A DNA stretch of 64,000 nucleotides from assembly GCF_009796805.1 (NCBI RefSeq), contig NZ_CP047029.1, forward strand, positions 1,477,501-1,541,500, read 5' to 3'. Below, in pieces: positions 55,086 through 64,000 of the stretch (the first letter of the stretch is position 1; each line of letters opens with the position of its first letter). A model generated the notes under the pieces. The model was not told the DNA's origin. It searched no databases and worked only from the letters and a program-made list of their open reading frames with translations. A program made the position numbers and the translations under genes. This DNA comes from Algibacter sp. L1A34 (GTDB taxonomy: Bacteria > Bacteroidota > Bacteroidia > Flavobacteriales > Flavobacteriaceae).

Positions 55086-58000
55086 CTAAAAATAAAGTTC
55101 TTTAATATTAATTTCTTGGTTAATATATATAAGGAATTTCTGTTTAACAGAGAAATTCATGCTTTCTAAAATATCTTGATAAACCTGAAGTTGTTGTTCA
55201 TGTTTTTTGTCTTCAATACCAGTTTTGTAGTCTAAAATTACGGCTTCTTTATTTGCATTTACAACTACGCGGTCTGGACGTAAAATAACACCTTCTTTCG
55301 TTATAATGTCTCGCTCATTATATATGGTATTGCTTTTTGTAAAAAATGTAGCGAGTTTTTTGTGATTTACGATTTCAAAAACTAGCGGTTTAAGCTCAAA
55401 AGCTTGCTCTTGATTTATAGTGGACGATGAAACAAAATCCTTAATAACACTGTCAACATCATCTTTTGTTTCAATGTGCGACATAATATCATGTATTAAA
55501 TTCCCTTTTTCAATTGCTTCCTCTTGGTTGGTATCCCAAAGAAAACCAGATTTGGTAACAACTTTTATGTTGTGATGTTCTTTTGAGGTTGAAATAAACT
55601 CGTGTTGAATATTAGTTTCTTTTGAAGTTGAAGTTTCCTTTGATGTTTTTGTAATGTCGCCAAAACTGTAAATCAATTCACTATCGTTCCAAAGATTGCA
55701 ATGTTGTAAATAATTGATAAGTAAGCCGGAATATTTTTTAGATTTTGCCTCTTCTTTCAAAGCGCTATCGTTTTTCGATATAATATATAGTTGTTCTACT
55801 GGGCGTGTAAGTGCAACGTAAAGCAAATTAATATTATCCAATTCTTGCTCTGCTTTATGGTTCTCAAATATTTGCTGGCCTTGTTCTCCAAAGAACTCAA
55901 AATCTTTATTGAAATTTAAAAGCGTATGCGAAAACCCATTATATTTTTCTTTATCAATTTCCAACCATTCTTTAGGTTCTATTTCTCGGTAAATATCCAT
56001 ATCTGCATACGGAAAGATAACTACCGGAAATTCTAGACCTTTAGATTTATGTATGGTCATTATTTGCACAGCATCTTGCCCTTTCGGGGAAATAATACTC
56101 AGGTTTTCCTTTTTCTTGTCGAAATATTCTACAAAGGCCGAAATATCCGATCCTTTTTTCTGTGAAAAGTCTAAAACAATATCTAAATAAAACTGCACAT
56201 AAGCGTTTGATGTTTTTACTAAATTGAAACTTCTAACAATAGTTTCAGCTAAATCATAAAGTGGTAATTGCAATAAAGTTTCACTATTTATTGAAATATT
56301 GAAGGCTTCAAAGCTCTTGAAAAAATCTGAAATATTAAGCGTAATATGATTTGCGAAGAAGCCATGTTTGTCTTCAATGTTAAAAAGCTTCGCTAAATAA
56401 TCCAAAATCTCCATTTTAAGCTCATCATTTTTAGGCTGCATTAAATAGCCTAAAACGGCATTTGTAAAAACCACTTCAGGAGCATTGTTGATTAGTAAAG
56501 TTTCCGATGATATAATCGGGATATTTTGCTGACTTAAATAATTTGCAACTGCTACACCTTCCTTTTTCTTTCTAACTAAAACGCAGATGTCTTCTAGTTT
56601 ATAACCGTTTACTAAGCAGTTTTTTATGTTTTCGTGTACTTTTTTTGGGAAAACATCGTCTTTATCATCTTCTTTTTCAAAATCTAGAAAAGAGATTTCA
56701 ACATAACCTGTTTGATCTTTTTTTATGTTTTGACTTGCGTTTTCATATAAATCTTTATAATCTTCTTTTTTAAAAATTTGACTCGAAAGAAACTTAAAAA
56801 AACTATTATTGAAACCAACAATTTCTTTGAAGCTTCGGTAATTGTCTGGTAAATTGTCTACCAGTTGTTCGATTGGAAATGGATGACTTTTTTTGTTAAA
56901 CAAATCTATAAATTGTTCTGCTTTACCACCACGCCATCTGTAAATAGCTTGCTTTGCATCACCAACTATCATGGTGCTACCGTTTTCGGAGGCTACTGAG
57001 TTTTCGAGTAACGGAATTAAATTACTCCATTGGCTTTCGGAAGTATCTTGAAATTCATCAATAAAATAATGATTAAACTTTTCACCAATACGCTCATAAA
57101 TAAATGGTGTAGGTTGGTTTTTAATTTCTTTGCTAATAATGCTATTAAATTCTGAAATCAGCATTTTGTTTTGATCCTCTTTAAGTAAAGTAAGTTCTGT
57201 GTTTATAGCATTTAAAACAGATAGTGGTGTGATGTTTTTATAAAAAGCTTTCAAAAATTTATGGTTAAATACCGCTTGCTTAGTTATGTTGAAAACGAGG
57301 TTTATCTGTGGTTGTAAACTATCAATAATTCCGGCTATTTCTGCCGTAACTCGTTTTGGGTACAATGTGCCGTTTTCAAGATTTTCTTGCCACTTATTCC
57401 CAAAGGCGACATTTAGATTGTTGTTGGCTAGTTTTTCAAAATGTTTTGGTAAATATCCGCTAGTAAAATCTTTAAATTCTAGTCCAGATGCTTCAAGCTG
57501 TACTAAAAATTGTTTTGCTTTTTCTGCAATAAAGGCTTCTTCTTGTATGATATCTTTTTTTAGCTGATTTTTCAGTGTTTTAAAATCTTCTAAAGTTTTA
57601 TCTTTTATTTTTTCAAAAAAAGGGATATCGTTTTCATTAACCAATAGTTTGGCTATTTTATTAAAATCGAAAGCTACATCGTAACTTTTATCGTCGTCTG
57701 TCTTTTCAATAGCAAAATCCACCAATACCTTGGTAAGTATATCATCGGTTCCTGCTTTAGAAATTAGGCTGTCTACGGCTTCCCTTAAAAGAGAATCTTG
57801 GTCCAATTCAACCTCAAAATTTAATGGTAATTTTAAATCGTGTGCAAAAGTTCTAATCAATTTATGGGTAAAACCATCTATGGTAGAAATATCGAAAGCA
57901 GCGTAATTATGTATTATACTTTCTAAAAGTGTAATAGCTTTATTATGAAGTTGTTCTGGTTTTAAATCTAATTCGCTACAAATTGATGAAAACATGGCAT

Positions 58001-58226
58001 TGTCAGATTTCAGAATTTTTTCACTCGAAAATTCCTTTAAAGTATCTATAATGCGGCCTTTCATTTCTGCAACCGCTTTATTTGTAAAAGTAATTGCTAA
58101 AATATTCTTAAATAAATAAGGTTTATTTGAACTAAATAGGATTTTTAAATAGGCTTTTACTAGGGTGAATGTTTTTCCGCTGCCCGCTGAGGCGTTGTAA
58201 ATAGTAAAAGGTTGGTTGCTTTGCAT
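55086..58226 (-). CDS. addA: AddA-like UvrD/RecB-family helicase-nuclease
   Basis: The 1046-residue protein has the SF1 helicase motifs in order: Walker A (YNASAGSGKTFTLVKAYL, residues about 8-25), Ia (ILAITFTNKAVAEMKGRI), II (YFIDEFQDTSESQW), III (GDAKQAIYRWRGG), then late motifs (VQIMTIHKSKGLEFPVVIFP, NLLYVALTRP). The C-terminal RecB-like nuclease has VILDYKTGIEDKK and QLQVYQ. This is the active helicase partner of the AddB-like protein for double-strand break repair. The two genes share a strand but are separated by the OmpA-family gene, which is unusual. Confidence 0.88.
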   Translation of the reverse strand: MQSNQPFTIYNASAGSGKTFTLVKAYLKILFSSNKPYLFKNILAITFTNKAVAEMKGRIIDTLKEFSSEKILKSDNAMFSSICSELDLKPEQLHNKAITLLESIIHNYAAFDISTIDGFTHKLIRTFAHDLKLPLNFEVELDQDSLLREAVDSLISKAGTDDILTKVLVDFAIEKTDDDKSYDVAFDFNKIAKLLVNENDIPFFEKIKDKTLEDFKTLKNQLKKDIIQEEAFIAEKAKQFLVQLEASGLEFKDFTSGYLPKHFEKLANNNLNVAFGNKWQENLENGTLYPKRVTAEIAGIIDSLQPQINLVFNITKQAVFNHKFLKAFYKNITPLSVLNAINTELTLLKEDQNKMLISEFNSIISKEIKNQPTPFIYERIGEKFNHYFIDEFQDTSESQWSNLIPLLENSVASENGSTMIVGDAKQAIYRWRGGKAEQFIDLFNKKSHPFPIEQLVDNLPDNYRSFKEIVGFNNSFFKFLSSQIFKKEDYKDLYENASQNIKKDQTGYVEISFLDFEKEDDKDDVFPKKVHENIKNCLVNGYKLEDICVLVRKKKEGVAVANYLSQQNIPIISSETLLINNAPEVVFTNAVLGYLMQPKNDELKMEILDYLAKLFNIEDKHGFFANHITLNISDFFKSFEAFNISINSETLLQLPLYDLAETIVRSFNLVKTSNAYVQFYLDIVLDFSQKKGSDISAFVEYFDKKKENLSIISPKGQDAVQIMTIHKSKGLEFPVVIFPYADMDIYREIEPKEWLEIDKEKYNGFSHTLLNFNKDFEFFGEQGQQIFENHKAEQELDNINLLYVALTRPVEQLYIISKNDSALKEEAKSKKYSGLLINYLQHCNLWNDSELIYSFGDITKTSKETSTSKETNIQHEFISTSKEHHNIKVVTKSGFLWDTNQEEAIEKGNLIHDIMSHIETKDDVDSVIKDFVSSSTINQEQAFELKPLVFEIVNHKKLATFFTKSNTIYNERDIITKEGVILRPDRVVVNANKEAVILDYKTGIEDKKHEQQLQVYQDILESMNFSVKQKFLIYINQEINIKELYF

Positions 58227-58306
58227 GAATTTTAATTTGCATACAAGATAAAAACTATCGATGAGTTGATAACAATTTATTATTTTTAATTAACCTGATT
58301 TATGTG

Positions 58307-58314
58307 TAGATTTG
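58307..58314 (+). promoter_or_regulatory. -7 box before sodA
   Basis: TAGATTTG matches TAnnTTTG and lies 38 bp before the sodA start. No good -33 TTTG lies about 19 nt upstream, so confidence is limited. Confidence 0.4.
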
Positions 58315-58351
58315 AAATAAATTAAATATTAATTAAATAAAAATAAAAATT

Positions 58352-58960
58352 ATGGCTTTTGAATTACCAGAATTAGGGTACGCTTACGACGCTTTAGAAC
58401 CACATATGGATGCACGTACTATGGAAATACACCATACTAAGCACCACCAAGGATATACAAATAATTTAAATAATGCTATTGCAGGATCCGATTTAGAAGG
58501 GAAATCTATTGAAGATATTCTTACAAATTTAGATATGGATAATGCAGCGGTTAGAAATAATGGAGGTGGGTTTTTTAACCACTCTTTATTTTGGAGTGTA
58601 ATGAATCCTGAAGATAAAGGATATTTATCTGGAGAATTAAAAGATGCTATAGATGCAACTTTTGGATCTAAAGATGAATTTATTGCTGAGTTCAGTAAAG
58701 CAGCAGCTACTCGTTTTGGATCTGGTTGGGCATGGTTATGTGTTCATAAAGGAGGGAAGCTAGAAATCTGTTCTACGCCAAACCAAGATAACCCATTAAT
58801 GCCAGGTGTAACTTGTGAAGGAACTCCAATTTTAGGTTTAGATGTTTGGGAACATGCATATTACTTAAACTACCAAAACCGTCGTCCAGATTATATTAAA
58901 GCATTTTTTAGTGTTGTTAACTGGAATGAAGTTGAAAAACGTTATGCTGAAGCAAAGTAA
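58352..58960 (+). CDS. sodA: Superoxide dismutase, Mn type
   Basis: The 202-residue protein converts superoxide to peroxide and oxygen in the cytoplasm. Metal ligands are in [12 protein letters not shown] (first His), [13 protein letters not shown] (second His) and [20 protein letters not shown] (Asp and His). Gly rather than Gln before the second His motif, and Gln in TPNQDNPLM, are features of Mn-specific enzymes, although cambialism cannot be excluded. It is monocistronic with a terminator after it. Confidence 0.93.
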   Translation: MAFELPELGYAYDALEPHMDARTMEIHHTKHHQGYTNNLNNAIAGSDLEGKSIEDILTNLDMDNAAVRNNGGGFFNHSLFWSVMNPEDKGYLSGELKDAIDATFGSKDEFIAEFSKAAATRFGSGWAWLCVHKGGKLEICSTPNQDNPLMPGVTCEGTPILGLDVWEHAYYLNYQNRRPDYIKAFFSVVNWNEVEKRYAEAK

Positions 58961-58983
58961 GTAAATAACATATAATATTTTAT

Positions 58984-59019
58984 AAAGCCGTTTCTGTTAA
59001 AGGAGACGGTTTTTTTTTT
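58984..59019 (+). terminator. Rho-independent terminator of sodA
   Basis: CCGTTTC pairs with GAGACGG, flanked by A and T runs, and is followed by nine or more T residues. It lies 24 bp after the sodA stop. Confidence 0.85.
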
Positions 59020-59237
59020 AATAATTTCTATTCGGAAATTTAATAGATTTTATCTTCGGAAAAATATGACGATGAAATCTAGCTTGATCGTTACTTGATT
59101 AAGATTTGTAGAATGTATTTGTTTAGTTGAAGAAACAGTACCATTAGGCCTTTATATGAAAGTAGAATATAAGGGGGGTAAAAGGAGTTGATTCTACTTG
59201 AAGTTTATTTAAAGAAAATGCGAGATTTTATAAAATG

Positions 59238-59311
59238 AAAAAGGTGAACAGATGTTCACCTTTTTGCCCCAAATCTACCATGAACTTAACCTACTTATGT
59301 TATGGTGAGAC
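59238..59311 (-). ncRNA. Duplicated hairpin element, copy 1 (small RNA candidate on the minus strand)
   Basis: A 12-bp stem (AAAAAGGTGAAC with its complement, loop AGAT, 59238-59265) adjoins a 46-nt block (59266-59311) that is identical in copy 2. On the minus strand the block comes first and the hairpin with a T-run comes last, as in a small RNA ending in a terminator. TATATTTG (59318-59311, minus) matches a -7 box, with a TTTA 19 nt upstream of it, so a transcript of about 67 nt is plausible. On the plus strand the hairpin would only act as another terminator. Confidence 0.45.
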
Positions 59312-59438
59312 AAATATATGTTTGTATACTTAGTTACTAAAATTTCTTAGTTAAACTACTGATATATTGGTTTAAGAGTTATATTAATTATTGTTGGGGT
59401 TTAATCGAAAATAAATTAGAAACGAAAATATTGTGCAT

Positions 59439-59516
59439 AAAAAAAGGCGAACAGATGTTCGCCTTTTTTTGCCCCAAATCTACCATGAACTTAACCTACT
59501 TATGTTATGGTGAGAC
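59439..59516 (-). ncRNA. Duplicated hairpin element, copy 2 (small RNA candidate on the minus strand)
   Basis: A 14-bp stem (AAAAAAAGGCGAAC with its complement, 59439-59470) adjoins the same 46-nt block (59471-59516). Relative to copy 1 the stem has a T-A to C-G exchange on both sides, a compensatory change that keeps pairing. The -7-like box here (TAAATTAG) is one base off consensus. Copies are 205 bp apart. The rest of the 59020-59625 gap shows no gene. Confidence 0.45.
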
Positions 59517-59625
59517 TAATTTATGTGTATTTGCCGTAAATTTGTTATATTTTAGATGAAATACATTTTTTTAGGGTGAAATACATTTTTCGTAATTAAA
59601 TTTAAGAAAAACGATAATTTAAAAA

Positions 59626-61524
59626 TTAATACGCACGTTCATTATTGCCTTCGTAAAAATTGATAAATGCACGATTAACTACACGGTTTCCGCCATTGGT
59701 TGGGTAGTCTCCTGTAAAATACCAGTCTCCTAAATGTTCCGGGCAAGCTTTGTGTAAATTATCAACCGATTGGAAAATAACTTTAACTTCTGCTTTCATA
59801 CTATCGTCGCTTAACAACTCTGATATTTTATCTGAAATCTGCTCATCTGTAAACGGATCGTAAACTTCTTTTACAAAGTTTTGTACGTGCTTATCTTTCA
59901 AATCAGTTTGCTCTATACATTTTTTGTAAACATCTTCGATAATATGATACTTATTGTTGTCTTTTAACAACGCTAAAGCAGCTTGAAAAGCAACTAAACT
60001 TTCTAAGTTTGCCATATCAATTCCATAACAATCTGGATAACGGATTTGTGGAGCCGATGATACAACAATTATTTTTTTAGGATTTAAACGATCTAGCATT
60101 TTTAAGATACTTTTCTTTAAAGTGGTACCTCTTACAATACTATCGTCAATAATTACCAAATTATCGGTTGGCTTTATAACCCCGTAAGTTACATCGTAAA
60201 CATGAGCTACTAAATCATCACGACTGCTATCCTCCGTAATAAACGTTCTTAACTTTACGTCTTTAATTGCTATTTTTTCAACACGAGCACGTTCTGATAA
60301 AATTTCGGTTACTTCTTCTGCTGAAATAGAGCGTTTTCCGTTTAAAATAGCATCCGTTTTCTTTTTATTAATATAGTCTTCTGCAGTTTCAATCATCCCG
60401 AAAAACGATGTTTCGGCAGTATTTGGAATAAAAGAGAATACCGTGTTTTTTGTATCGTTATCAATAGCTTTTAAAACCTTCGGCATAAGTAATCTACCAA
60501 GCATTTTACGTTCTTGATAAATTTCGGCATCACTACCTCTTGAGAAATAAATACGCTCGAATGAACAAGATTTACGCTCTAAAGGCTCTAATATTTGTTT
60601 CAATCTAAATTCTCCAGATTTTTTGATAATAATAGCTTGTCCTGGTTCTAGTTCCTTAACATCTTCAAACTTCACATTAAATACGGTTTGAATTACTGGA
60701 CGTTCTGAAGCTACAACAACAATTTCATCATCTTGATAATAGTAAGCTGGTCGAATTCCTGCTGGATCACGTAAAACAAAAGCATCACCATGGCCAATAA
60801 GTCCAGCCATAGCATAACCACCATCCCAACTTTTAGCAGCACGTTTTAAAATTTTACCAACTTTTAAACGTTCAGCAATTAAAGGAGAAGCTTGTTGTTT
60901 ATTATAACCTTCTTTTTTTAAATCACGATATATTTTACTAACTGCATCATCAAGAAAATGACCAATTTTTTCCATTATAGTAATGGTGTCAGTATATTCT
61001 TTTGGATGTTGCCCTAATTCAATCAAGCTATTGAATAATTCTTTTACATTAGTCATGTTAAAGTTTCCGGCCATAATAAGGTTACGGTGCATCCAGTTGT
61101 TTTGTCTTAAAAATGGATGTACACTTTCGACACTGTTTTTTCCGAAAGTTCCATAACGCACATGTCCAAGTAACACTTCGCCAATATAAGGAAGGTTCTT
61201 TTTTTGCGCAGCCACATCATTCATATATTCCGGGTGTGCTTTAAACTCGGCATTAACACGGTCGTTTATTTGAGCAAAAATGTCCTGAATAGGTTGCTGA
61301 GCAATAGAACGTACTCTACTAATGTAGCGTTCACCTGGTTTTGTATCTAATTTAATACTTGCAAGCCCAGCTCCGTCTTGACCACGGTTGTGCTGCTTTT
61401 CCATCATTAAATACATTTTATTTACGCCATAAAATGCGCTACCGTATTTTTCCTTGTAAAATTCTAACGGTTTTAATAGTCTAATAACTGCTATTCCACA
61501 TTCGTGTTTTAGGGCATCACTCAT
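59626..61524 (-). CDS. purF: Amidophosphoribosyltransferase (PurF), long form
   Basis: The 632-residue protein transfers glutamine amide nitrogen to PRPP, the first step of purine synthesis. Cys9 in MSDALKHECGIAV would be the N-terminal nucleophile after propeptide removal. The glutaminase domain includes QHNRGQDGAGLAS and GHVRYGTFG, and the transferase domain has the PRPP loop VIIDDSIVRGTTLKKS. At 632 residues it is longer than typical PurF (about 470-505), with extra sequence near residues 380-430 and at the C-terminus. The long form may be lineage specific. A PfkB kinase, an RNase H gene and purN lie upstream on the same strand. Confidence 0.85.
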   Translation of the reverse strand: MSDALKHECGIAVIRLLKPLEFYKEKYGSAFYGVNKMYLMMEKQHNRGQDGAGLASIKLDTKPGERYISRVRSIAQQPIQDIFAQINDRVNAEFKAHPEYMNDVAAQKKNLPYIGEVLLGHVRYGTFGKNSVESVHPFLRQNNWMHRNLIMAGNFNMTNVKELFNSLIELGQHPKEYTDTITIMEKIGHFLDDAVSKIYRDLKKEGYNKQQASPLIAERLKVGKILKRAAKSWDGGYAMAGLIGHGDAFVLRDPAGIRPAYYYQDDEIVVVASERPVIQTVFNVKFEDVKELEPGQAIIIKKSGEFRLKQILEPLERKSCSFERIYFSRGSDAEIYQERKMLGRLLMPKVLKAIDNDTKNTVFSFIPNTAETSFFGMIETAEDYINKKKTDAILNGKRSISAEEVTEILSERARVEKIAIKDVKLRTFITEDSSRDDLVAHVYDVTYGVIKPTDNLVIIDDSIVRGTTLKKSILKMLDRLNPKKIIVVSSAPQIRYPDCYGIDMANLESLVAFQAALALLKDNNKYHIIEDVYKKCIEQTDLKDKHVQNFVKEVYDPFTDEQISDKISELLSDDSMKAEVKVIFQSVDNLHKACPEHLGDWYFTGDYPTNGGNRVVNRAFINFYEGNNERAY

Positions 61525-61635
61525 AGTCTAAATGTTTTCGCTTTGTTCTTTAAGTTCACTTTAAAAATAAATTTTTTAATTTCTCATCTGATAACTATCA
61601 GGCTTTGTGAGAATAACAATATCTGTTAAACTAAA

Positions 61636-61660
61636 AACGCGCCCAAATTTTGAGCGCGTT
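61636..61660 (-). terminator. Terminator of the PfkB-family kinase gene
   Basis: AACGCGC (61636-61642) and GCGCGTT (61654-61660) form a GC-rich stem. On the minus strand TTTTTAG follows. It lies just after the kinase stop and before purF. Confidence 0.75.
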
Positions 61661-61663
61661 AGT

Positions 61664-62590
61664 TTATGTTAATTCTATTTCAAATTGCGTTAAATGCTTA
61701 AACTGCATCAGTCGTTGTTGTACTTCGCTATGCGATAGATTTTCCATGCGTTCTGTGCCAAATTTCTCGACACAAAAAGAAGCTAGGGCAGAGCCATAAA
61801 TAACAGCATTTTTCATGTTTTCAAAAGATACATCGCCTGTTTTTGCTAAATAACCTGCAAAGCCACCTGCAAAGGTGTCTCCGGCTCCTGTTGGATCAAA
61901 TACTTCTGCTAATGGTAAAGCTGGTGCATAAAACATTTGTTCGTTATGAAATAATAATGCGCCATGTTCTCCTTTTTTAATAACCACATATTTTGGTCCC
62001 ATTTCATGAATTTTTTGCGCTGCAACAACTAACGAGTATTCGCCAGTTAATTGTCGTGCTTCTTCATCATTAATGGTAATCACATCAATACGTTTTATTA
62101 CATTGTGTAAATCTTGGAGTGCAATATCCATCCAAAAATTCATAGTATCTAGAATTACTAATTTTGGTTTAGTAGTCATTTGATCTAATACACTAGATTG
62201 GACGAGTGGGTGTAAGTTTCCTAACATAACCACTTCGGCATCCTTATAGTTTTCTGGAACAATAGGATTGAAGTCTTCTAAAGTATTTAGCTCAGTGACT
62301 AAAGTGTCGCGAGAATTCATATCGTTATGATATTTTCCGCTCCAAAAGAATGTTTTGCCTTCTTTCACTATTTCAATACCCGAAATATCGATATTTTTAC
62401 TAGAAAGTAAGTCTAAATATTTTTGTTCAAAATCGCCACCAACAATAGATACAATGGCAGAGTCTACATCAAAATTAGATGCAGATAAGCCGATGTACGT
62501 ACCAGCGCCACCTAAAATTTTATCGGTTTTACCGAATGGCGTTTCAATAGCATCATAAGCTACTGTGCCAACTATTACTAATTTACCCAT
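61664..62590 (-). CDS. PfkB-family carbohydrate or nucleoside kinase
   Basis: The 308-residue protein has the PfkB signatures: an N-terminal GG motif (LGGAGTYIGLSASNF) and the C-terminal catalytic motif DPTGAGDTFAGGFAGYL with the base Asp. ATP-site residues lie near VVIKKGEHGALLF. Substrates in this family include ribose, fructose, adenosine and others. Proximity to purF and purN hints at a nucleoside or ribose substrate, but this is only context. It is followed by a terminator. Confidence 0.9.
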   Translation of the reverse strand: MGKLVIVGTVAYDAIETPFGKTDKILGGAGTYIGLSASNFDVDSAIVSIVGGDFEQKYLDLLSSKNIDISGIEIVKEGKTFFWSGKYHNDMNSRDTLVTELNTLEDFNPIVPENYKDAEVVMLGNLHPLVQSSVLDQMTTKPKLVILDTMNFWMDIALQDLHNVIKRIDVITINDEEARQLTGEYSLVVAAQKIHEMGPKYVVIKKGEHGALLFHNEQMFYAPALPLAEVFDPTGAGDTFAGGFAGYLAKTGDVSFENMKNAVIYGSALASFCVEKFGTERMENLSHSEVQQRLMQFKHLTQFEIELT

Positions 62591-62779
62591 GAAAGTTCTT
62601 GATAATTTTCTGCAAATATATGGTTTTTTTAAGCACCATTTCCCTAATAAATTGTTAGAATTTACGTGTTTTAAATTCTTAATTTATTGGGTGTTTATTG
62701 CAAGAAAATTTAATTATTATAGATTAATTCTGTGAATCTATCAATAAGAGAAGTCCTTTAAGTTTTTTATTGAAAACAA

Positions 62780-63418
62780 TTATTTTCGTCCAAAATCTGC
62801 TGGAATTTCTCCCCAAGCCTTAGTTTCCCATTTTACAATTACGGTTTTGTAACTATTGTTTTTCAACCAATCTATGGCACGATCTACCAAATCGAAAACG
62901 GGTTTGTTCTTGGCGCTACGTTCTAGTTTAGTATTGCATATTTTTTTGCGTACCCAACTCATCGCAGTGCGCGAATCTGTATATAAAATACGGTCGCTGT
63001 TATTTTTTTTAAGAATAGCTAAACCGTGAACTAGTGCGAGAAATTCACCTAAATTATTGGTGCCTTCCGGAAAGGGGCCTTGAATAAATAGTTGTTTTTT
63101 CGTTTTGGTATCTACACCGCGGTATTCCATAATACCTGGGTTTCCGCTAGAAGCAGCATCAACCGAAATGGAATTATAATTGGGTTGCCCTATTTTTCTA
63201 AGCTGTTCGGGAGTTAATTCGCTTTTAAAACCTTTGTTTTTTCTGATGTAATCAAAATAATTACCTTCTAATGCCGTTTCTGCTGCTTCTAATGTTGTAA
63301 AGGATTTATATTGTGCGCCATCAAAATTGGTTATTTGTGCTTTACAGTCGTTCCATTTTTTAAAAACGCCTGTTTTTTTGCCTTTCCAAACGGTATAGTA
63401 TTTCTTTTTTTTAGACAT
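62780..63418 (-). CDS. rnhA: Ribonuclease HI with N-terminal viroplasmin-like RNA-binding domain
   Basis: The 212-residue protein has an N-terminal hybrid-binding (caulimovirus viroplasmin-type) domain (YYTVWKGKKTGVFKKWNDCK, AQYKSFTTLEAAETAL; residues about 6-50) and a C-terminal RNase HI domain. The acidic residues are visible in ISVDAASSGNPG, NNLGEFLALVHGL, LYTDSRTAMSWV and the final IPADFGRK. It removes RNA from RNA-DNA hybrids. It lies between the PfkB kinase gene and purN on the same strand. Confidence 0.93.
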   Translation of the reverse strand: MSKKKKYYTVWKGKKTGVFKKWNDCKAQITNFDGAQYKSFTTLEAAETALEGNYFDYIRKNKGFKSELTPEQLRKIGQPNYNSISVDAASSGNPGIMEYRGVDTKTKKQLFIQGPFPEGTNNLGEFLALVHGLAILKKNNSDRILYTDSRTAMSWVRKKICNTKLERSAKNKPVFDLVDRAIDWLKNNSYKTVIVKWETKAWGEIPADFGRK

Positions 63419-63469
63419 GTTTGGTTATTCCCACGAAAGTGGCAATCTATATAAATTAAAGTTTAGTAT

Positions 63470-64000
63470 TTATTTCGACAATATATCATTTATAACCTTC
63501 GGAAAGTATTCCATTTCCAATTCATGAATTTTCGCTGCAACATCATCAGCCGAGTCTGTTTCATTCACATCGCATTTCGCCTGAAAAATTATAGCGCCTT
63601 CATCATAATGTTCATTTACATAATGAATGGTGATTCCAGTTTCCTTTTCTTTATTGTTAACAATAGCATTATGAACATGCATTCCAAACATCCCTTTTCC
63701 GCCGTAATTTGGTAATAATGCAGGGTGCACATTAATTACCTTATTAGGAAAGGCTTTTAATATGTTTTCGGGAAATTTCCATAAATAGCCCGCCAATACT
63801 ATTAAATCAGGCTTTGATGCCTTTAAAATGTTAAGAACGTCTTCCGTTTGAGAAATCGCAATTTTATTAAAAGAAAGAGCACTAACCTTAAGTTTTTTGG
63901 CGCGATCCAAAACTTTGGCATGAGGATTGTTAGTTAGTATCTGAATAACAGAAGCATTTTCTCTGTTGTGAAAAAACTTAATTAGATTTTCAGCATTAGT
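63470..64000 (-). CDS. purN: Phosphoribosylglycinamide formyltransferase (PurN), N-terminus cut by window edge
   Basis: The reading frame is open from the window edge: TNAENLIKFFHNRENASVIQ, then NNPHAKVLDRAKKL, so 177 codons are present and about 10 residues (the start and the G-S-G part of the GSGTN motif) are missing. Conserved elements include VLAGYLWKFPENILKAFPNK, the catalytic NVHPALLPNYGGKGMFG and the HYVNEHYDEGAIIFQ motif with the catalytic Asp. It transfers formyl from 10-formyltetrahydrofolate in purine synthesis. A start at 63910 (TTG) is artefactual. Confidence 0.93.
   Translation of the reverse strand, partial: TNAENLIKFFHNRENASVIQILTNNPHAKVLDRAKKLKVSALSFNKIAISQTEDVLNILKASKPDLIVLAGYLWKFPENILKAFPNKVINVHPALLPNYGGKGMFGMHVHNAIVNNKEKETGITIHYVNEHYDEGAIIFQAKCDVNETDSADDVAAKIHELEMEYFPKVINDILSK

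Noticed and set aside
63470-63910. PurN as a complete 146-residue protein starting with TTG
   Set aside because: The frame stays open to the window edge and encodes the conserved PurN N-terminal region (TNAENLIKFF), so the gene is truncated by the window.

Overview
The window is AT-rich and fits a marine member of the Flavobacteriaceae (Bacteroidota). Evidence: SusC/SusD pairs, acid-rich lipoprotein N-termini, a type IX secretion C-terminal domain, promoters of the TTTG-N19-TAnnTTTG kind, a SusR-like membrane regulator, and a laminarin gene set (GH16, GH17, GH30, GH149) like that reported from Formosa-type bacteria. I saw no rRNA, tRNA, CRISPR array, insertion sequence or phage gene.

Region 1 (1-15.8 kb) is an alpha-glucan utilisation locus. 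A SusC-like receptor gene runs leftward off the window edge. It is divergent from a LacI-type regulator gene, with a perfect 14-bp palindrome between them. Rightward follow an MFS sugar transporter, beta-phosphoglucomutase, a GH65 phosphorylase, a GH97 alpha-glucosidase, a GH13 cyclomaltodextrinase-like enzyme, an esterase-like lipoprotein and two more GH13 lipoproteins. Surface and periplasmic enzymes would cut the glucan, and the phosphorylase plus mutase would take maltose to glucose 6-phosphate in the cytoplasm.

Region 2 (16-48.7 kb) is a large beta-1,3/1,6-glucan (laminarin) locus. It begins with a SusR-like transmembrane regulator. Three transcription units follow: (a) a glycosidase fused to an outer-membrane beta-barrel, a glycan-binding lipoprotein, a GH16 laminarinase and a multi-module lipoprotein; (b) SusC, SusD, a SusE-like lipoprotein and a second GH16, then after a hairpin a cytoplasmic GH149 phosphorylase, a GH17 lipoprotein, a GH30 lipoprotein, an MFS transporter fused to GH17, and a free GH17; (c) a single T9SS-secreted CBM protein. 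All three units carry the same upstream direct repeat (two 11-bp units, best form ACCACAACATT) and a second shared element about 100 bp downstream. This looks like a small regulon.

Region 3 (48.7-64 kb) is mostly housekeeping: a Nudix-like regulator with a degenerate Nudix box, an alpha/beta hydrolase, AddB- and AddA-like recombination proteins flanking an OmpA-family porin, Mn-type superoxide dismutase, PurF, a PfkB kinase, a viroplasmin-type RNase HI and PurN (cut by the right edge). Between sodA and purF lie two copies of an approximately 75-nt hairpin element with compensatory stem changes, which may encode small RNAs.

The most unusual items are the transporter-GH17 fusion, the glycosidase-barrel fusion, the shared direct-repeat regulatory element, and the duplicated hairpin element near 59.3 kb.
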